Of a stretch of 64,000 nucleotides of DNA, positions 35,055 to 44,344 are shown piece after piece. The stretch's first letter is position 1, and the number at the start of each line of letters is the position of its first letter. The stretch is from contig CAKRCD010000011.1 in the NCBI GenBank assembly GCA_934307065.1, positions 6,057-70,056 of the forward strand, in the 5' to 3' direction. The notes below the pieces were generated by a model. The model did not search any database. It saw only the letters and a list, made by a program, of their open reading frames with translations, and was not told the DNA's origin. The position numbers and the translations under genes were made by a program. The DNA comes from an uncultured Bariatricus sp. Lineage in GTDB: Bacteria; Bacillota; Clostridia; Lachnospirales; Lachnospiraceae.

Positions 35055-35765
35055 ATGAGTGAAAAAGAAAATATAAAAGAAATGCTTTTGGAAGAACGCC
35101 CATATGAAAAATGTGAGCGTTTTGGAGCAGGCAGCCTTACAGATGTGGAGCTGCTTGCGGTGCTTTTGCGAACCGGGACTAAGGGAGAGAATGCGCTTAG
35201 TCTGGCGCGCAGACTTTTATATCCGGAGAGAGGAACACCAGACAACAGGCAGACCCATCTGCAGAACTGGACAAAAGAAGAGCTTTTGAAAATACATGGA
35301 ATTGGTAAAGTAAAAGCCATTCAGATTCTTTGTCTTTGTGAATTGTCAAAAAGAATGTCTCAATTTTCAGCCGGACAAGAATTGGATTTTTCCAAACCGC
35401 ATACGATTGCAGAATATTATATGGAAGATATGCGTCATCGCAGACAGGAGCATATGAAGCTTCTGATGCTGAATGGACGCTTACGTTTGATTGGAGAAAG
35501 TGAGATTTCCAAAGGAACGATTAACATGTCGGTTGTCTCTCCGAGAGAACTGTTTTTAGAGGCACTTCAAAAACAGGCAGTTTATATTATTTTATTACAT
35601 AATCATCCCAGCGGGGATCCATCTCCAAGCAGGGAGGATGTACTGATTACAAAACGTGTCCGTGAGGGGGGAAGCCTTTTGGGAATTGAACTTTTGGATC
35701 ACATTATTATTGGAGATAATTGTTATGTTAGTTTTACAGAAGAAAACCTTCTGCGGGATGCATAA
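35055..35765 (+). CDS. radC: RadC family JAB-domain protein
   Basis: A 236-residue RadC. The N-terminal UPF0758 helix-hairpin-helix part includes LTDVELLAVLLRTG and LLKIHGIGKVKAIQI. The C-terminal JAB/MPN metalloprotease-like domain has HNHPSGDPSPSREDVLITKRV, with the His-X-His and Asp of the metal site. Despite the name, a DNA repair role is unsupported for the family. It comes just before mreB, as in B. subtilis, where radC precedes mreBCD. GGAAAGAGAATG precedes the start. Confidence 0.93.
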   Translation: MSEKENIKEMLLEERPYEKCERFGAGSLTDVELLAVLLRTGTKGENALSLARRLLYPERGTPDNRQTHLQNWTKEELLKIHGIGKVKAIQILCLCELSKRMSQFSAGQELDFSKPHTIAEYYMEDMRHRRQEHMKLLMLNGRLRLIGESEISKGTINMSVVSPRELFLEALQKQAVYIILLHNHPSGDPSPSREDVLITKRVREGGSLLGIELLDHIIIGDNCYVSFTEENLLRDA

Positions 35766-35786
35766 TTATTGAAAGGAATAGAGAAG

Positions 35787-36809
35787 ATGGCACGTAATGT
35801 ATACGGTCTTGACCTTGGTACATACGAAATTAAAGTATATGACAAGAAGCAGGATACAATTTGGAAGGAAAAGAACGTCATAGCTATCGCAGATGAAAAA
35901 ACTATATTTGCGGTGGGAGATGAAGCGTATGAGATGTTTGAGAAAGCACCGGGAAATATTGAAGTAGTGTTTCCGATGAAAGAAGGTGTTATCAGCCGTT
36001 TCCGTGATATGCAGTTCCTTTTGCAGAGTATTCTGAAGAAGAAAAGGCACTTTTTGCTGGGCGCTAAATACGTTGTGGCAGTACCTACAGACGTTACTGA
36101 AGTGGAAAAAAGGGCATTCTTTGATTTGGTTGTTCATTCAGCTGCAAAGGCGAAAGAAGTCAGCATTGTAGAACGTGCGCTTGCCCAGGGAATAGGACTT
36201 GGTATTGATGTGAAACAGACAAAGGGGATTATGATTGTAGATTTAGGGGCCGAGACAACGGAAATTTCCGTTGTTGCAATGGGTGGTCTTGTTTTGAATA
36301 AAATGTTAAAAATTGGCGGAACAACCATGGATAACGCTATTTTGCATTTAGTAAGAAGGCATTATGATTTTTTGATTGGGCAGCTTACAGCGGAAATGCT
36401 GAGACGCCGATTTGGAATTTTTGGCGGAGATAGTGGTTCGGCTATGACGGTGGCAGGACGCAATTTGCTGACAGGTGTACCTCAACAGGTGGAGGTGCCA
36501 ATCAGTCTTGTGCGGGCGGCCATAAGGGAACCGCTTGCTGAGTGTGTGTCCAACATTCAACTGATGCTGGACAGAACACCTCCCGAGGTATTGCGTGCCA
36601 TCCAGAAGAATGGAATTTATCTGGTAGGTGGGCTTTCCAATTTGCCGGGATTGTCCAGATACATAGAAGAAGCGCTTGGTTATCCGGTCCATGTAACAAG
36701 AAAACCAGAAGTCTGTACGGTAGAGGGACTGAGCAAAATAATGACATCGAAGGAATGGAAGAGTCTTACTTATTCCATGATAGATGATAAATATAGGTGG
36801 TTGAGATAA
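35787..36809 (+). CDS. mreB: Rod-shape-determining protein MreB
   Basis: A 340-residue actin homologue. Phosphate-1 is YGLDLGTYEIKVYD, phosphate-2 is IVDLGAETTEISVVAMGG and the adenosine motif is YLVGGLSNLPGLSRYI. It polymerises on the inner membrane face and guides elongation-type wall synthesis. The ATG at 35787 (GAAAGGAATAGAGAAG) is chosen over an in-frame TTG 18 bases upstream. mreC starts immediately after its stop. The usual GTTNT of phosphate-1 is GTYEI here, a mild divergence also seen in Clostridia Mbl-type paralogues. Confidence 0.95.
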   Translation: MARNVYGLDLGTYEIKVYDKKQDTIWKEKNVIAIADEKTIFAVGDEAYEMFEKAPGNIEVVFPMKEGVISRFRDMQFLLQSILKKKRHFLLGAKYVVAVPTDVTEVEKRAFFDLVVHSAAKAKEVSIVERALAQGIGLGIDVKQTKGIMIVDLGAETTEISVVAMGGLVLNKMLKIGGTTMDNAILHLVRRHYDFLIGQLTAEMLRRRFGIFGGDSGSAMTVAGRNLLTGVPQQVEVPISLVRAAIREPLAECVSNIQLMLDRTPPEVLRAIQKNGIYLVGGLSNLPGLSRYIEEALGYPVHVTRKPEVCTVEGLSKIMTSKEWKSLTYSMIDDKYRWLR

Positions 36810-37670
36810 ATGAAGACAAAAAATCAATTTTCACTTTCAAGTAAATATCTGTTGCTGATACTGGCAATTGTATGTATTGTTCTGATGGGACTTTCCGGAT
36901 TTGCAGAACGCACGGGAAATCCACTTTCATGGATTGCAGGTTATACAGTTGTTCCTATGCAAAAGGGAATCAATACCGTGGGAATGTGGATGAGCGATGT
37001 GTCGGATAACTTTGCCACCCTTCAGGAAATGAAGGAGGAGAATCAGGCACTGAAAGAAAAATTGGCGGATATGACTGTGGAAAATAACCAGCTCAAGCAG
37101 AATGCAGCCACTCTGGAGCGTTTGCAGGAATTATACAAAATGGATCAGAATACAGCCGATTATCCGAAATTAGGGGCGAATGTAATCGCAAGTGATAACA
37201 GCAACTGGTATTCTTCTTTTACAATAGATAAGGGAAGTCAAGATGGAATCCGTAAAGATATGAATGTATTATCTGGTGCAGGGCTAGTTGGAATTGTAAC
37301 AGATGTGGGACCAAACTATGCCATTGTCAGTTCGGTAATTGATGATAAAAATGTCAGTGGCATGATACTGACCTCCTTCGATAAATGTATTGTGAGTGGT
37401 GATTTAACCTTGATTGATGATGGGGTAATTAAGTTTCATCAGTTGGAAAATAACGGCAATGAAGTTCCGATTGGAGAACAGGTCGTCACATCAAATATCA
37501 GTAATAAATATCTGCAGGGACTTTTAATCGGATATGTATCTGAAATTCATGTGGACTCGAATAACCTGACCCGTTCCGGTTATATTATTCCTGCCACGAA
37601 CTTTAAAGAACTACAGGAAGTACTGGTCATCACAGTAACAAAGGATGATTTGATTAAAAAAGAGGAATAG
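36810..37670 (+). CDS. mreC: Rod-shape-determining protein MreC
   Basis: A 286-residue bitopic protein. A transmembrane helix (YLLLILAIVCIVLMGLSG, residues about 13-30) is followed by a coiled coil (about 70-115: MKEENQALKEKLADMTVENN) and the beta-barrel periplasmic domain (VTDVGPNYAIVSSVIDDKNV, then GLLIGYVSEI). It links cytoplasmic MreB to PBP2 and RodA outside the membrane. The ATG adjoins the mreB stop, so translation is coupled. Length and domain order are normal. Confidence 0.94.
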   Translation: MKTKNQFSLSSKYLLLILAIVCIVLMGLSGFAERTGNPLSWIAGYTVVPMQKGINTVGMWMSDVSDNFATLQEMKEENQALKEKLADMTVENNQLKQNAATLERLQELYKMDQNTADYPKLGANVIASDNSNWYSSFTIDKGSQDGIRKDMNVLSGAGLVGIVTDVGPNYAIVSSVIDDKNVSGMILTSFDKCIVSGDLTLIDDGVIKFHQLENNGNEVPIGEQVVTSNISNKYLQGLLIGYVSEIHVDSNNLTRSGYIIPATNFKELQEVLVITVTKDDLIKKEE

Positions 37671-37673
37671 AAG

Positions 37674-38201
37674 ATGCGAAGATTGAAACGTATTGCTGTA
37701 TATGTAGTTTTGGTAGTTGTATGCTATTTGCTGGAAACAACCGTATTTCCACATCTGGCACTGGCTTCTGTGATACCGAATACACTCGTTATTGTAACAT
37801 CCTCCATTGGCTTTATGCGCGGTAAGAAGGAAGGCATGATAACAGGATTCTGTTGCGGTCTGCTAAAGGATGTACTGGGCGGTGGACTGATTGGTTTTTA
37901 TGCTTTTATCTATATGATGTTAGGCTTTGGAAACGGTTTCTTTAAGCAGGTGTTCTATGATGAAGATGTAAAGCTCCCTATTGTACTTATTTCTGCGAGT
38001 GAGTTTTTATATAGTATTGCAGTATATGTATTTTTATTCATGTTAAAGAGTGATTTTAAATTCGGTTATTATTTCAGACATATTATTATGCCTGAATTAG
38101 TATATACCATTCTGGTGACATTGGTGTTGTATCAGATTCTGCTTCATATTAACCAGTCGCTGGAGGAGGAAGAAAAAAGGAGTGCAAGTAAATTTGTTTA
38201 A
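37674..38201 (+). CDS. mreD: Rod-shape-determining protein MreD
   Basis: A 175-residue membrane protein with about five or six hydrophobic segments (VYVVLVVVCYLLETTVF, LVIVTSSIGFMRG, GFYAFIYMMLGFGNGF and so on), matching MreD. GFCCGLLKDVLGGGLIGFYAF is the conserved central region. It belongs to the elongasome with MreC, PBP2 and RodA. It starts 3 bases after mreC. Its end overlaps the start region of the PBP2 gene by up to 20 bases. Confidence 0.92.
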   Translation: MRRLKRIAVYVVLVVVCYLLETTVFPHLALASVIPNTLVIVTSSIGFMRGKKEGMITGFCCGLLKDVLGGGLIGFYAFIYMMLGFGNGFFKQVFYDEDVKLPIVLISASEFLYSIAVYVFLFMLKSDFKFGYYFRHIIMPELVYTILVTLVLYQILLHINQSLEEEEKRSASKFV

Positions 38202-41088
38202 GTGGTTTGAACGATTGAAATCTTGGATACTGGAACTGGTAAAGTCCAGAATGTTTGTGCTGATTATTGTCTTTTGTGTACTTACAGGAGTGTTAGTACA
38301 GCGGGTATTCTATCTTCAGATTGTAAGTGGACAGGAATATCTGGATGATTATACATTAAAGATACAGAAAACAAAGGAAGTACAGGGAACCAGAGGGCGC
38401 ATTCTGGACAGAAACGGAGTGGTTCTTGCAGATAACAGACTGGCTTATTCGGTTACGCTGGAGGATAATGGTGTATATGATACCACTGCAGAAAAAAATG
38501 AAGTTATTAATGAAACTATCGGAAGAGTGATTGATATTGTAGAAGCAAATGGTGATTCCATTATCAGCAATTTTAAAATTGTATTAAACGATAACGGTGA
38601 ATATGAATACACCATGGATGAGGGAACATCGAGACTGCGTTTTATTGCGGATGTCTACGGACTTGCAACCATTGATAAGCTGAGTGACGAGCAGAAGAAT
38701 TGCACAGCCCAGCAGATGATTGATTATTTGTGCACCGATAAAAAATATGGTTATGGAATTGAACAGGAAGATTACACAAAAGCGGAAGTACTTAAGCGGG
38801 TGAATATCCGCTATGCCATGAGTCTGAACCGGTTTCAGAAGTATGTGGCGACAACCATAGCCAGTGATGTGTCTGAGCAGACAAAAGCTGCGATTATGGA
38901 AAATCTGGACAGTCTTCAGGGAATTAATATCGCGGAGGAGTCTCTGCGTTCCTATAATGACAGTAAATATTTTGCTTCGCTGATTGGTTACACAGGACAG
39001 ATTTCACAGAGCGAATATGATAATCTGGACAAGGAAGACCAGAAAAAATATTCGCTTACAGACATTGTAGGAAAGGCCGGACTTGAACAGGTGATGGATG
39101 AACAGCTTCAGGGAAGCAAAGGTGAAATCAAAATGTACGTTAATAACGTAGGGAAAGTAATTGAATCCATTCAGGTTTCAGAATCCGGGGCAGGAAACGA
39201 TGTGTATCTATCCATAGATGCAAATTTGCAGAAGGTTGCCTATAATTTACTGGAGGAGAAGTTGGCAGGTATTTTGCTTGCAAAGATACAGAATGTAATG
39301 GAATATGACCGGAATCAGGTAGGAGACGACAGTGATGTGGTTATTCCGATTGGTGATGTATACAATGCCTTTTTTGCGAATGAGATTCTGGACACCAATC
39401 ATTTTGCCGAGAAAGATGCCGGAGTGACAGAAGCTGCGGTAAATCAAAGTTTTACAGTCAGAAAAGAATCGGTACTGAGTGCGATTCAGACGCAGCTTGA
39501 AAGTGCAGATGCGGATGCATACAGTAATTGCTCCAAGGAGATGCAGGCGTACCAGAGTTATATTGTAAGTACCTTGCTGACTTCGAATACATCTCTGCTT
39601 CTGACAGATAAGATTGACAAGAATGATGCAACTTATTTACAGTGGGAAAATGATGAGAGTATTAGTTTGTATACGTATTTAAATTATGCTATATCCCAGA
39701 ACTGGGTAGATACTTCGCTGCTTAAGAATTATCTGAATGAGGACAGTACATACAATGATTTGAATGAGACTTATCAGGGACTTGTAAAACTGATTCTTTC
39801 CAAACTTTCTCAGGATTCCCAGTTTGATAAGCTGATTTACAGGTATATGATTCGTTCCGGTGAAATTACAGGAAGACAAATCTGTATGATGCTCTATGAG
39901 CAGGGAGTACTGGATTATGACGAAACTCAATATCAAAATCTGGACAGAGGTGCAATATCCGCATATGATTTTGTGCGCAATGCAATTGATAATCTACAGA
40001 TTACTCCGGGACAGCTTGGACTGGAGCCATGTACAGGGTCTGTTGTTGTGACAGATCCCAATACAGGAAAGCTGCTGGCATGCGTCTCTTATCCGGGATA
40101 TGATAATAACCGGCTTGCCAATACCATGGATTCTGCATATTACAGTAAGCTGCTGCATGATCAGGCATCACCGCTTTATAATAATGCGACACAGGAACGA
40201 ACCGCACCTGGTTCTACGTATAAACCACTAGTTGCTGTTGCAGGTCTGACAGAGGGAGTGATCGATGCACAGAGTACCGTAACCTGTACCGGTGTTTATG
40301 ATAAGACATATTTAAGCCCAAAATGTTGGATTTATCCGAAATCTCACGGTACTTTGAATGTAGTTGGCGGTATTCAGCATTCTTGTAATGTGTTTTTCTA
40401 CGAAGTCGGTTATCGTCTTGGACTTACTGGACAGAGTACAGAATCCGGAGAAGAACGTTCGGAAGACCAGGGACTGGCGACTCTGGCAAAGTATGCAACA
40501 TCCTTTGGATTAAATCAAACTACTGGAATTGAGATACCAGAATCAGAACCGAAGATATCAGATGAAGATTCTGTTCGTTCTGCAATCGGTCAGGGAACCA
40601 ATAACTATACAACCACACAGCTTGCCAGGTATATTACAGCGGTTGCAAATAAGGGAACGGTATATAATCTTACTTTGTTAGATAAGGTAACGGATGTGTC
40701 TGGACAGGTAGTGGAACAGCAGCAATCAGATATATTGAATAAGATTACGGATGTTTCCTCCGGAACATGGAGTACCGTTCAACAGGGAATGCGTGCGGTT
40801 ATTACAAGCAGCCATACTTATGATGTGTTGGGAGATTTTGAAATGTCTGGAAAAACAGGTACTGCACAGCAGAGTAAAACCCATGCCAACCACGGCTTAT
40901 TTGTAGGGTTTGCACCGAGCAGTAATCCGGAGATTGCATTTGCGATTCGTATTAAAAATGGTTATGAATCTTCTTATGTAGGTCAGATAGGCCGGGATTT
41001 AGTAAGATATTACTATGGTCTGGCTGATTATAGTGAACTGGTAACTGGGAAAGCGTCTACGTTATCTGGTACGGTACACAGTGACTAA
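38182..41088 (+). CDS. mrdA: Penicillin-binding protein 2 with a large insertion
   Basis: A 968-residue class B PBP. After a transmembrane anchor (MFVLIIVFCVLTGVLVQRVF) come the dimerisation domain (GTRGRILDRNGVVLADN) and a transpeptidase with STYK (Ser678), SCN (734-736) and KTGT (891-894). It crosslinks peptidoglycan in the elongasome. About 245 residues (365-610, Asp/Asn/Ser-rich and helical) are inserted between SIDANLQKVAYNLLEEKL and CTGSVVVTDPNTGKLLA, which are contiguous in ordinary PBP2. The GTG at 38182 lies too close to AAAAAAGGAG; the TTG at 38194 is an alternative start. It overlaps mreD. Confidence 0.92.
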   Translation: MQVNLFKWFERLKSWILELVKSRMFVLIIVFCVLTGVLVQRVFYLQIVSGQEYLDDYTLKIQKTKEVQGTRGRILDRNGVVLADNRLAYSVTLEDNGVYDTTAEKNEVINETIGRVIDIVEANGDSIISNFKIVLNDNGEYEYTMDEGTSRLRFIADVYGLATIDKLSDEQKNCTAQQMIDYLCTDKKYGYGIEQEDYTKAEVLKRVNIRYAMSLNRFQKYVATTIASDVSEQTKAAIMENLDSLQGINIAEESLRSYNDSKYFASLIGYTGQISQSEYDNLDKEDQKKYSLTDIVGKAGLEQVMDEQLQGSKGEIKMYVNNVGKVIESIQVSESGAGNDVYLSIDANLQKVAYNLLEEKLAGILLAKIQNVMEYDRNQVGDDSDVVIPIGDVYNAFFANEILDTNHFAEKDAGVTEAAVNQSFTVRKESVLSAIQTQLESADADAYSNCSKEMQAYQSYIVSTLLTSNTSLLLTDKIDKNDATYLQWENDESISLYTYLNYAISQNWVDTSLLKNYLNEDSTYNDLNETYQGLVKLILSKLSQDSQFDKLIYRYMIRSGEITGRQICMMLYEQGVLDYDETQYQNLDRGAISAYDFVRNAIDNLQITPGQLGLEPCTGSVVVTDPNTGKLLACVSYPGYDNNRLANTMDSAYYSKLLHDQASPLYNNATQERTAPGSTYKPLVAVAGLTEGVIDAQSTVTCTGVYDKTYLSPKCWIYPKSHGTLNVVGGIQHSCNVFFYEVGYRLGLTGQSTESGEERSEDQGLATLAKYATSFGLNQTTGIEIPESEPKISDEDSVRSAIGQGTNNYTTTQLARYITAVANKGTVYNLTLLDKVTDVSGQVVEQQQSDILNKITDVSSGTWSTVQQGMRAVITSSHTYDVLGDFEMSGKTGTAQQSKTHANHGLFVGFAPSSNPEIAFAIRIKNGYESSYVGQIGRDLVRYYYGLADYSELVTGKASTLSGTVHSD

Positions 41089-41100
41089 AGGGGTGAGAAC

Positions 41101-41748
41101 GTGAAACAAAAAGTGATGATAAAGAGTAATAGATATGGATTGATTGTCTATATGGACCCACAGTCAGAGTTTTGTGAAATACTGGAAGAGCTTAAGGACA
41201 AATTTACAGAGTCTGCCCGCTTTTTCAAAGGAGCAAATATGGCAATTTCCTTTGAAGGGCATGCTCTGACGAGAGTACAGGAACAAGAAGTAATTGAAAC
41301 CATTATAGAAACGGCAAAGGTTAATATTGTATGTATATTTGATAACAATGAAAATACGGAACGCCTGTATCAGAGCGTGGTGGAGCAGAGTCTGGAAGAT
41401 ATGCCAAGAAGAGAAGGACAGTTTTACAGAGGTACCTTAAAGAAAAGACAAGTTCTGGAATCAGAAAAGAGCATTATTGTCCTTGGGGATGTAGAGTATG
41501 GAGCTACCGTAGTATCTAAGGGGAATATTGTGGTGCTTGGAACAATTTGGGGCAATGTGCATGCGGGTGCAGCTGGAAACAAGAATGCGTTTATTGTTGC
41601 ACTGTCTATGAAACCTCAGTCTCTCAGAATTGCCGATATTATGGAGAATCATATATATATCCGTAAGGAAGAAAAAGCGGAGGCCAAGATTGCATGGATG
41701 GATGGTAAGCGTATTTATATTGACCCACTGAAAGATCAAGATTGGTAG
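41101..41748 (+). CDS. minC: Septum site-determining protein MinC
   Basis: A 215-residue MinC. The N-terminal domain (about 1-90) is less conserved. A C-terminal right-handed beta-helix (GDVEYGATVVSKGNIVVLGTIWGNVHAGAAGN) is diagnostic and contacts MinD. It inhibits FtsZ assembly away from midcell. The GTG start at 41101 follows AAAGGGGTGAGAAC. minD starts 12 bases on. Regulation is probably through the long mre-min transcript. Confidence 0.93.
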   Translation: MKQKVMIKSNRYGLIVYMDPQSEFCEILEELKDKFTESARFFKGANMAISFEGHALTRVQEQEVIETIIETAKVNIVCIFDNNENTERLYQSVVEQSLEDMPRREGQFYRGTLKKRQVLESEKSIIVLGDVEYGATVVSKGNIVVLGTIWGNVHAGAAGNKNAFIVALSMKPQSLRIADIMENHIYIRKEEKAEAKIAWMDGKRIYIDPLKDQDW

Positions 41749-41760
41749 GAGGAGTATAAA

Positions 41761-42552
41761 ATGGGCGAAATCATTGTTATAACATCAGGAAAAGGCGGAG
41801 TCGGAAAGACAACTACTACAGCAAATATTGGAGCAGGACTTGCTGAGATGGGGAAAAATGTTCTGGTTATCGATACGGATTTGGGGCTGCGCAACCTAGA
41901 TGTGGTAATGGGTCTGGAAAATCGGATTGTTTATAATCTGGTGGACGTCATTGAAAGTAGATGCCGTCTGAATCAGGCCTTAATTAAGGATAGCAGATAT
42001 GAAAATCTGTATTTGCTTCCGTCGGCACAGACGAAGGATAAATCAGCAGTTACACCGGAGCAGATGATAAAGCTTACCGCAGAATTAAAGCAGATGTATG
42101 ATTATGTATTGCTCGACTGTCCGGCGGGAATTGAACAGGGATTTCAGAATGCAATTGCAGGAGCAGACAGGGCATTGGTAATAACGACACCGGAGGTATC
42201 GGCTATTCGTGATGCAGACCGTATTATCGGACTTCTGGAAGCAAATCGGATAAAGAAGATAGCGTTAATTATTAATAAATTGCGAATTGATATGGTAAAA
42301 CGTGGCGATATGATGTCGGTGGAAGATGTCACGGAAATTTTGTCAGCAGACTTAATCGGAGTGATTCCGGATGATGAGCAGGTAGTGATTGCTACGAATC
42401 AGGGAGAGCCGGTAATAGATATGGATTCTTTATCCGGACAGGCATATAAAAATATCGCTAAACGTATTACGGGAGAGGATGTTCCCTTTCTCAATTTTGA
42501 AAAAACAAAGAGTATTTTGTCAAAACTGACTCATGTTTTTCGAAAGAATTAG
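41761..42552 (+). CDS. minD: Septum site-determining ATPase MinD
   Basis: A 263-residue deviant Walker ATPase: TSGKGGVGKTTTTANIG holds the P-loop with the signature lysine, VIDTDLGLRNLDVVMG is switch I and YVLLDCPAGIEQGF is Walker B. The C-terminal amphipathic helix (SILSKLTHVFRKN) fits a membrane-targeting sequence. ATP-bound MinD recruits MinC to the membrane, and MinE triggers release. GGAGGAGTATAAA precedes the ATG. The length is typical. Confidence 0.96.
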   Translation: MGEIIVITSGKGGVGKTTTTANIGAGLAEMGKNVLVIDTDLGLRNLDVVMGLENRIVYNLVDVIESRCRLNQALIKDSRYENLYLLPSAQTKDKSAVTPEQMIKLTAELKQMYDYVLLDCPAGIEQGFQNAIAGADRALVITTPEVSAIRDADRIIGLLEANRIKKIALIINKLRIDMVKRGDMMSVEDVTEILSADLIGVIPDDEQVVIATNQGEPVIDMDSLSGQAYKNIAKRITGEDVPFLNFEKTKSILSKLTHVFRKN

Positions 42553-42564
42553 GGAGGGAAAGAA

Positions 42565-42795
42565 ATGAAGGTATTTGAAAAACGTGTGACGGCATCTTCT
42601 GTTATGGTAGCCAAAGAACGCTTAAAGACACTTTTGGCAGCGGACAGAGTACAATGCCAGCCGGATACATATGATATGTTATACAGAGAACTTTACGGCA
42701 CGCTCAGAAAATACTTGAAAATTTCAGAGAAAGACTTTGATGTCAAAATTACAAGAAAAAAGATTTATATTACATTATCAGGAGAAGAACTGTGA
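42565..42795 (+). CDS. minE: Cell division topological specificity factor MinE
   Basis: A 76-residue MinE. The N-terminal helix that binds MinD (SSVMVAKERLKTLLAADRV) and the C-terminal dimer domain are both present. Its presence, instead of DivIVA acting alone, implies an oscillating or gradient-type Min system, as in clostridia. The stop overlaps the GTG start of rodA (GTGA). AGGGAGGGAAAGAA precedes the ATG. Confidence 0.93.
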   Translation: MKVFEKRVTASSVMVAKERLKTLLAADRVQCQPDTYDMLYRELYGTLRKYLKISEKDFDVKITRKKIYITLSGEEL

Positions 42796-43916
42796 AAATA
42801 ACAAAAAAAATGAAACCATATCAACTAAAAGATTATAAATTCACACTAGTAATTACTGTGCTTGTACTGACCGTCTTAGGAGTCATGGTAATTGGAAGTG
42901 CAAAAGCATCTGTGCAGAATAAACAGATTCTGGGACTAGGGATTGGAATCATTGCCATGGTGGTAATTTCACTGCTTGACTATGTGTGGGTCTTGAAGTT
43001 TTACTGGGTTTTATATTTTTTTAATATTGCAATGCTTATATTTACAAGGTTTTTTGGAACTGAGGTAAATGGAGCAAAACGATGGATAGATTTGAAAGTG
43101 ACAACTTTCCAGCCTTCAGAAGTGACGAAAATTATTATGATATTATTTTTTGCAAAATATCTGATGGATCATGAAGATACAATTAATACTCCGAAAACAA
43201 TCCTTACCTCTATAGGACTGATGATACCGACCCTGATTTTGATAGTGAAACAACCGGATTTGTCTACGACAATTTCACTGGCAGTCGTATTTGGAATCGT
43301 GATGTTTATTGGTGGATTGAGTTATAAATTGATTGGAGCTGTATTTGCAATTCTGATTCCTGCAGCAGTGATTTTTATCAGTGCCGCTGTACAACCCAAT
43401 CAGAAGTTTTTACAGCCTTACCAACAGAAACGTATTCTTGCCTGGCTGGAGCCGGAAAAGTATGCGGATGATGAAGCATATCAGCAGATGAATTCTATTA
43501 TGGCAATTGGTTCAGGTCAGCTTACAGGGAAGGGTTTGAATAATAACACAACAACATCTGTAAAAAATGGAAATTATATTTTGGAGCCGCAGACGGACTT
43601 TATTTTTGCAATTGTAGGTGAAGAATTAGGATTTATAGGTTGCTGTATTGTGATTGGACTGTTATTATTAATAGTGATACAATGTATTCTAATTGGAATG
43701 CGGGCCCAGGATCTTGCCGGGAGGATTATCTGTTGCGGAATAGGAGCGCAGATAGGAATACAAGCCTTCATTAATATCAGTGTTTCAACGGGGATTTTTC
43801 CGAATACCGGCATTCCGCTTCCATTTGTAAGCTATGGATTGACTTCTCTTGTCAGCATGTATATGGGAATTGGATTTGTGCTAAATGTTGGTTTACAGCC
43901 TAAAAAGTATCAATAG
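42792..43916 (+). CDS. rodA: Peptidoglycan glycosyltransferase RodA (FtsW/RodA/SpoVE family)
   Basis: A 374-residue SEDS protein with about ten membrane segments. ARRWIDL-type NGAKRWIDLKVTTFQPSE and the Asp-containing loop VKQPDLSTTISL are the catalytic features, followed by PQTDFIFAIVGEELGF and GIPLPFVSYG. It polymerises lipid II with PBP2. Context in the mre-min cluster favours RodA over FtsW or SpoVE. The GTG start overlaps the minE stop by 4 bases. It ends the cluster. Confidence 0.9.
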   Translation: MKITKKMKPYQLKDYKFTLVITVLVLTVLGVMVIGSAKASVQNKQILGLGIGIIAMVVISLLDYVWVLKFYWVLYFFNIAMLIFTRFFGTEVNGAKRWIDLKVTTFQPSEVTKIIMILFFAKYLMDHEDTINTPKTILTSIGLMIPTLILIVKQPDLSTTISLAVVFGIVMFIGGLSYKLIGAVFAILIPAAVIFISAAVQPNQKFLQPYQQKRILAWLEPEKYADDEAYQQMNSIMAIGSGQLTGKGLNNNTTTSVKNGNYILEPQTDFIFAIVGEELGFIGCCIVIGLLLLIVIQCILIGMRAQDLAGRIICCGIGAQIGIQAFINISVSTGIFPNTGIPLPFVSYGLTSLVSMYMGIGFVLNVGLQPKKYQ

Positions 43917-43942
43917 ATAAAAATAGAAATAAAAGAGGGGGA

Positions 43943-44344
43943 ATGAGCATGAATATTGGACTCATTGCACATGATTCAAAAAAAGCTTTGATGCAGAATT
44001 TGTGCATTGCTTATCGTGGAATTTTAAGTAAACATCAGTTGTTTGCTACTGGTACAACCGGAAGATTGATTGAAGAAGTGACTAATTTATCAATTCATAA
44101 ATATTTAGCAGGGCCTCTTGGTGGGCAGCAACAGTTGGGAGCACAGATTGCACAGAATGACATCGATGCACTGATTTTCCTACGCGATCCTTCGAATCCA
44201 AAACCGCATGAACCGAATGTAAATGATGTGATTCGTCTCTGCGATGTGCATAATATCCCTATGGCAACGAATCTTGCTACAGCAGAGATTATTATTTTAG
44301 CTTTAGACAGAGGAGATTTGGACTGGCGTGAAATGTACAAATAA
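43943..44344 (+). CDS. mgsA: Methylglyoxal synthase
   Basis: A 133-residue enzyme converting dihydroxyacetone phosphate to methylglyoxal and phosphate, a glycolytic bypass. IGLIAHDSKKALM, ATGTTGRLIEE, SGPLGGDQQ-type AGPLGGQQQLGAQI, FLRDPSNPKPHEPNVNDVIRLCD and IPMATNLATAE are all present, including the catalytic Asp in FLRDP. The first ATG is at 43943; another at 43949 is equally placed behind AGAGGGGGAATG. Its last 17 bases overlap the DD-carboxypeptidase frame. Confidence 0.95.
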   Translation: MSMNIGLIAHDSKKALMQNLCIAYRGILSKHQLFATGTTGRLIEEVTNLSIHKYLAGPLGGQQQLGAQIAQNDIDALIFLRDPSNPKPHEPNVNDVIRLCDVHNIPMATNLATAEIIILALDRGDLDWREMYK

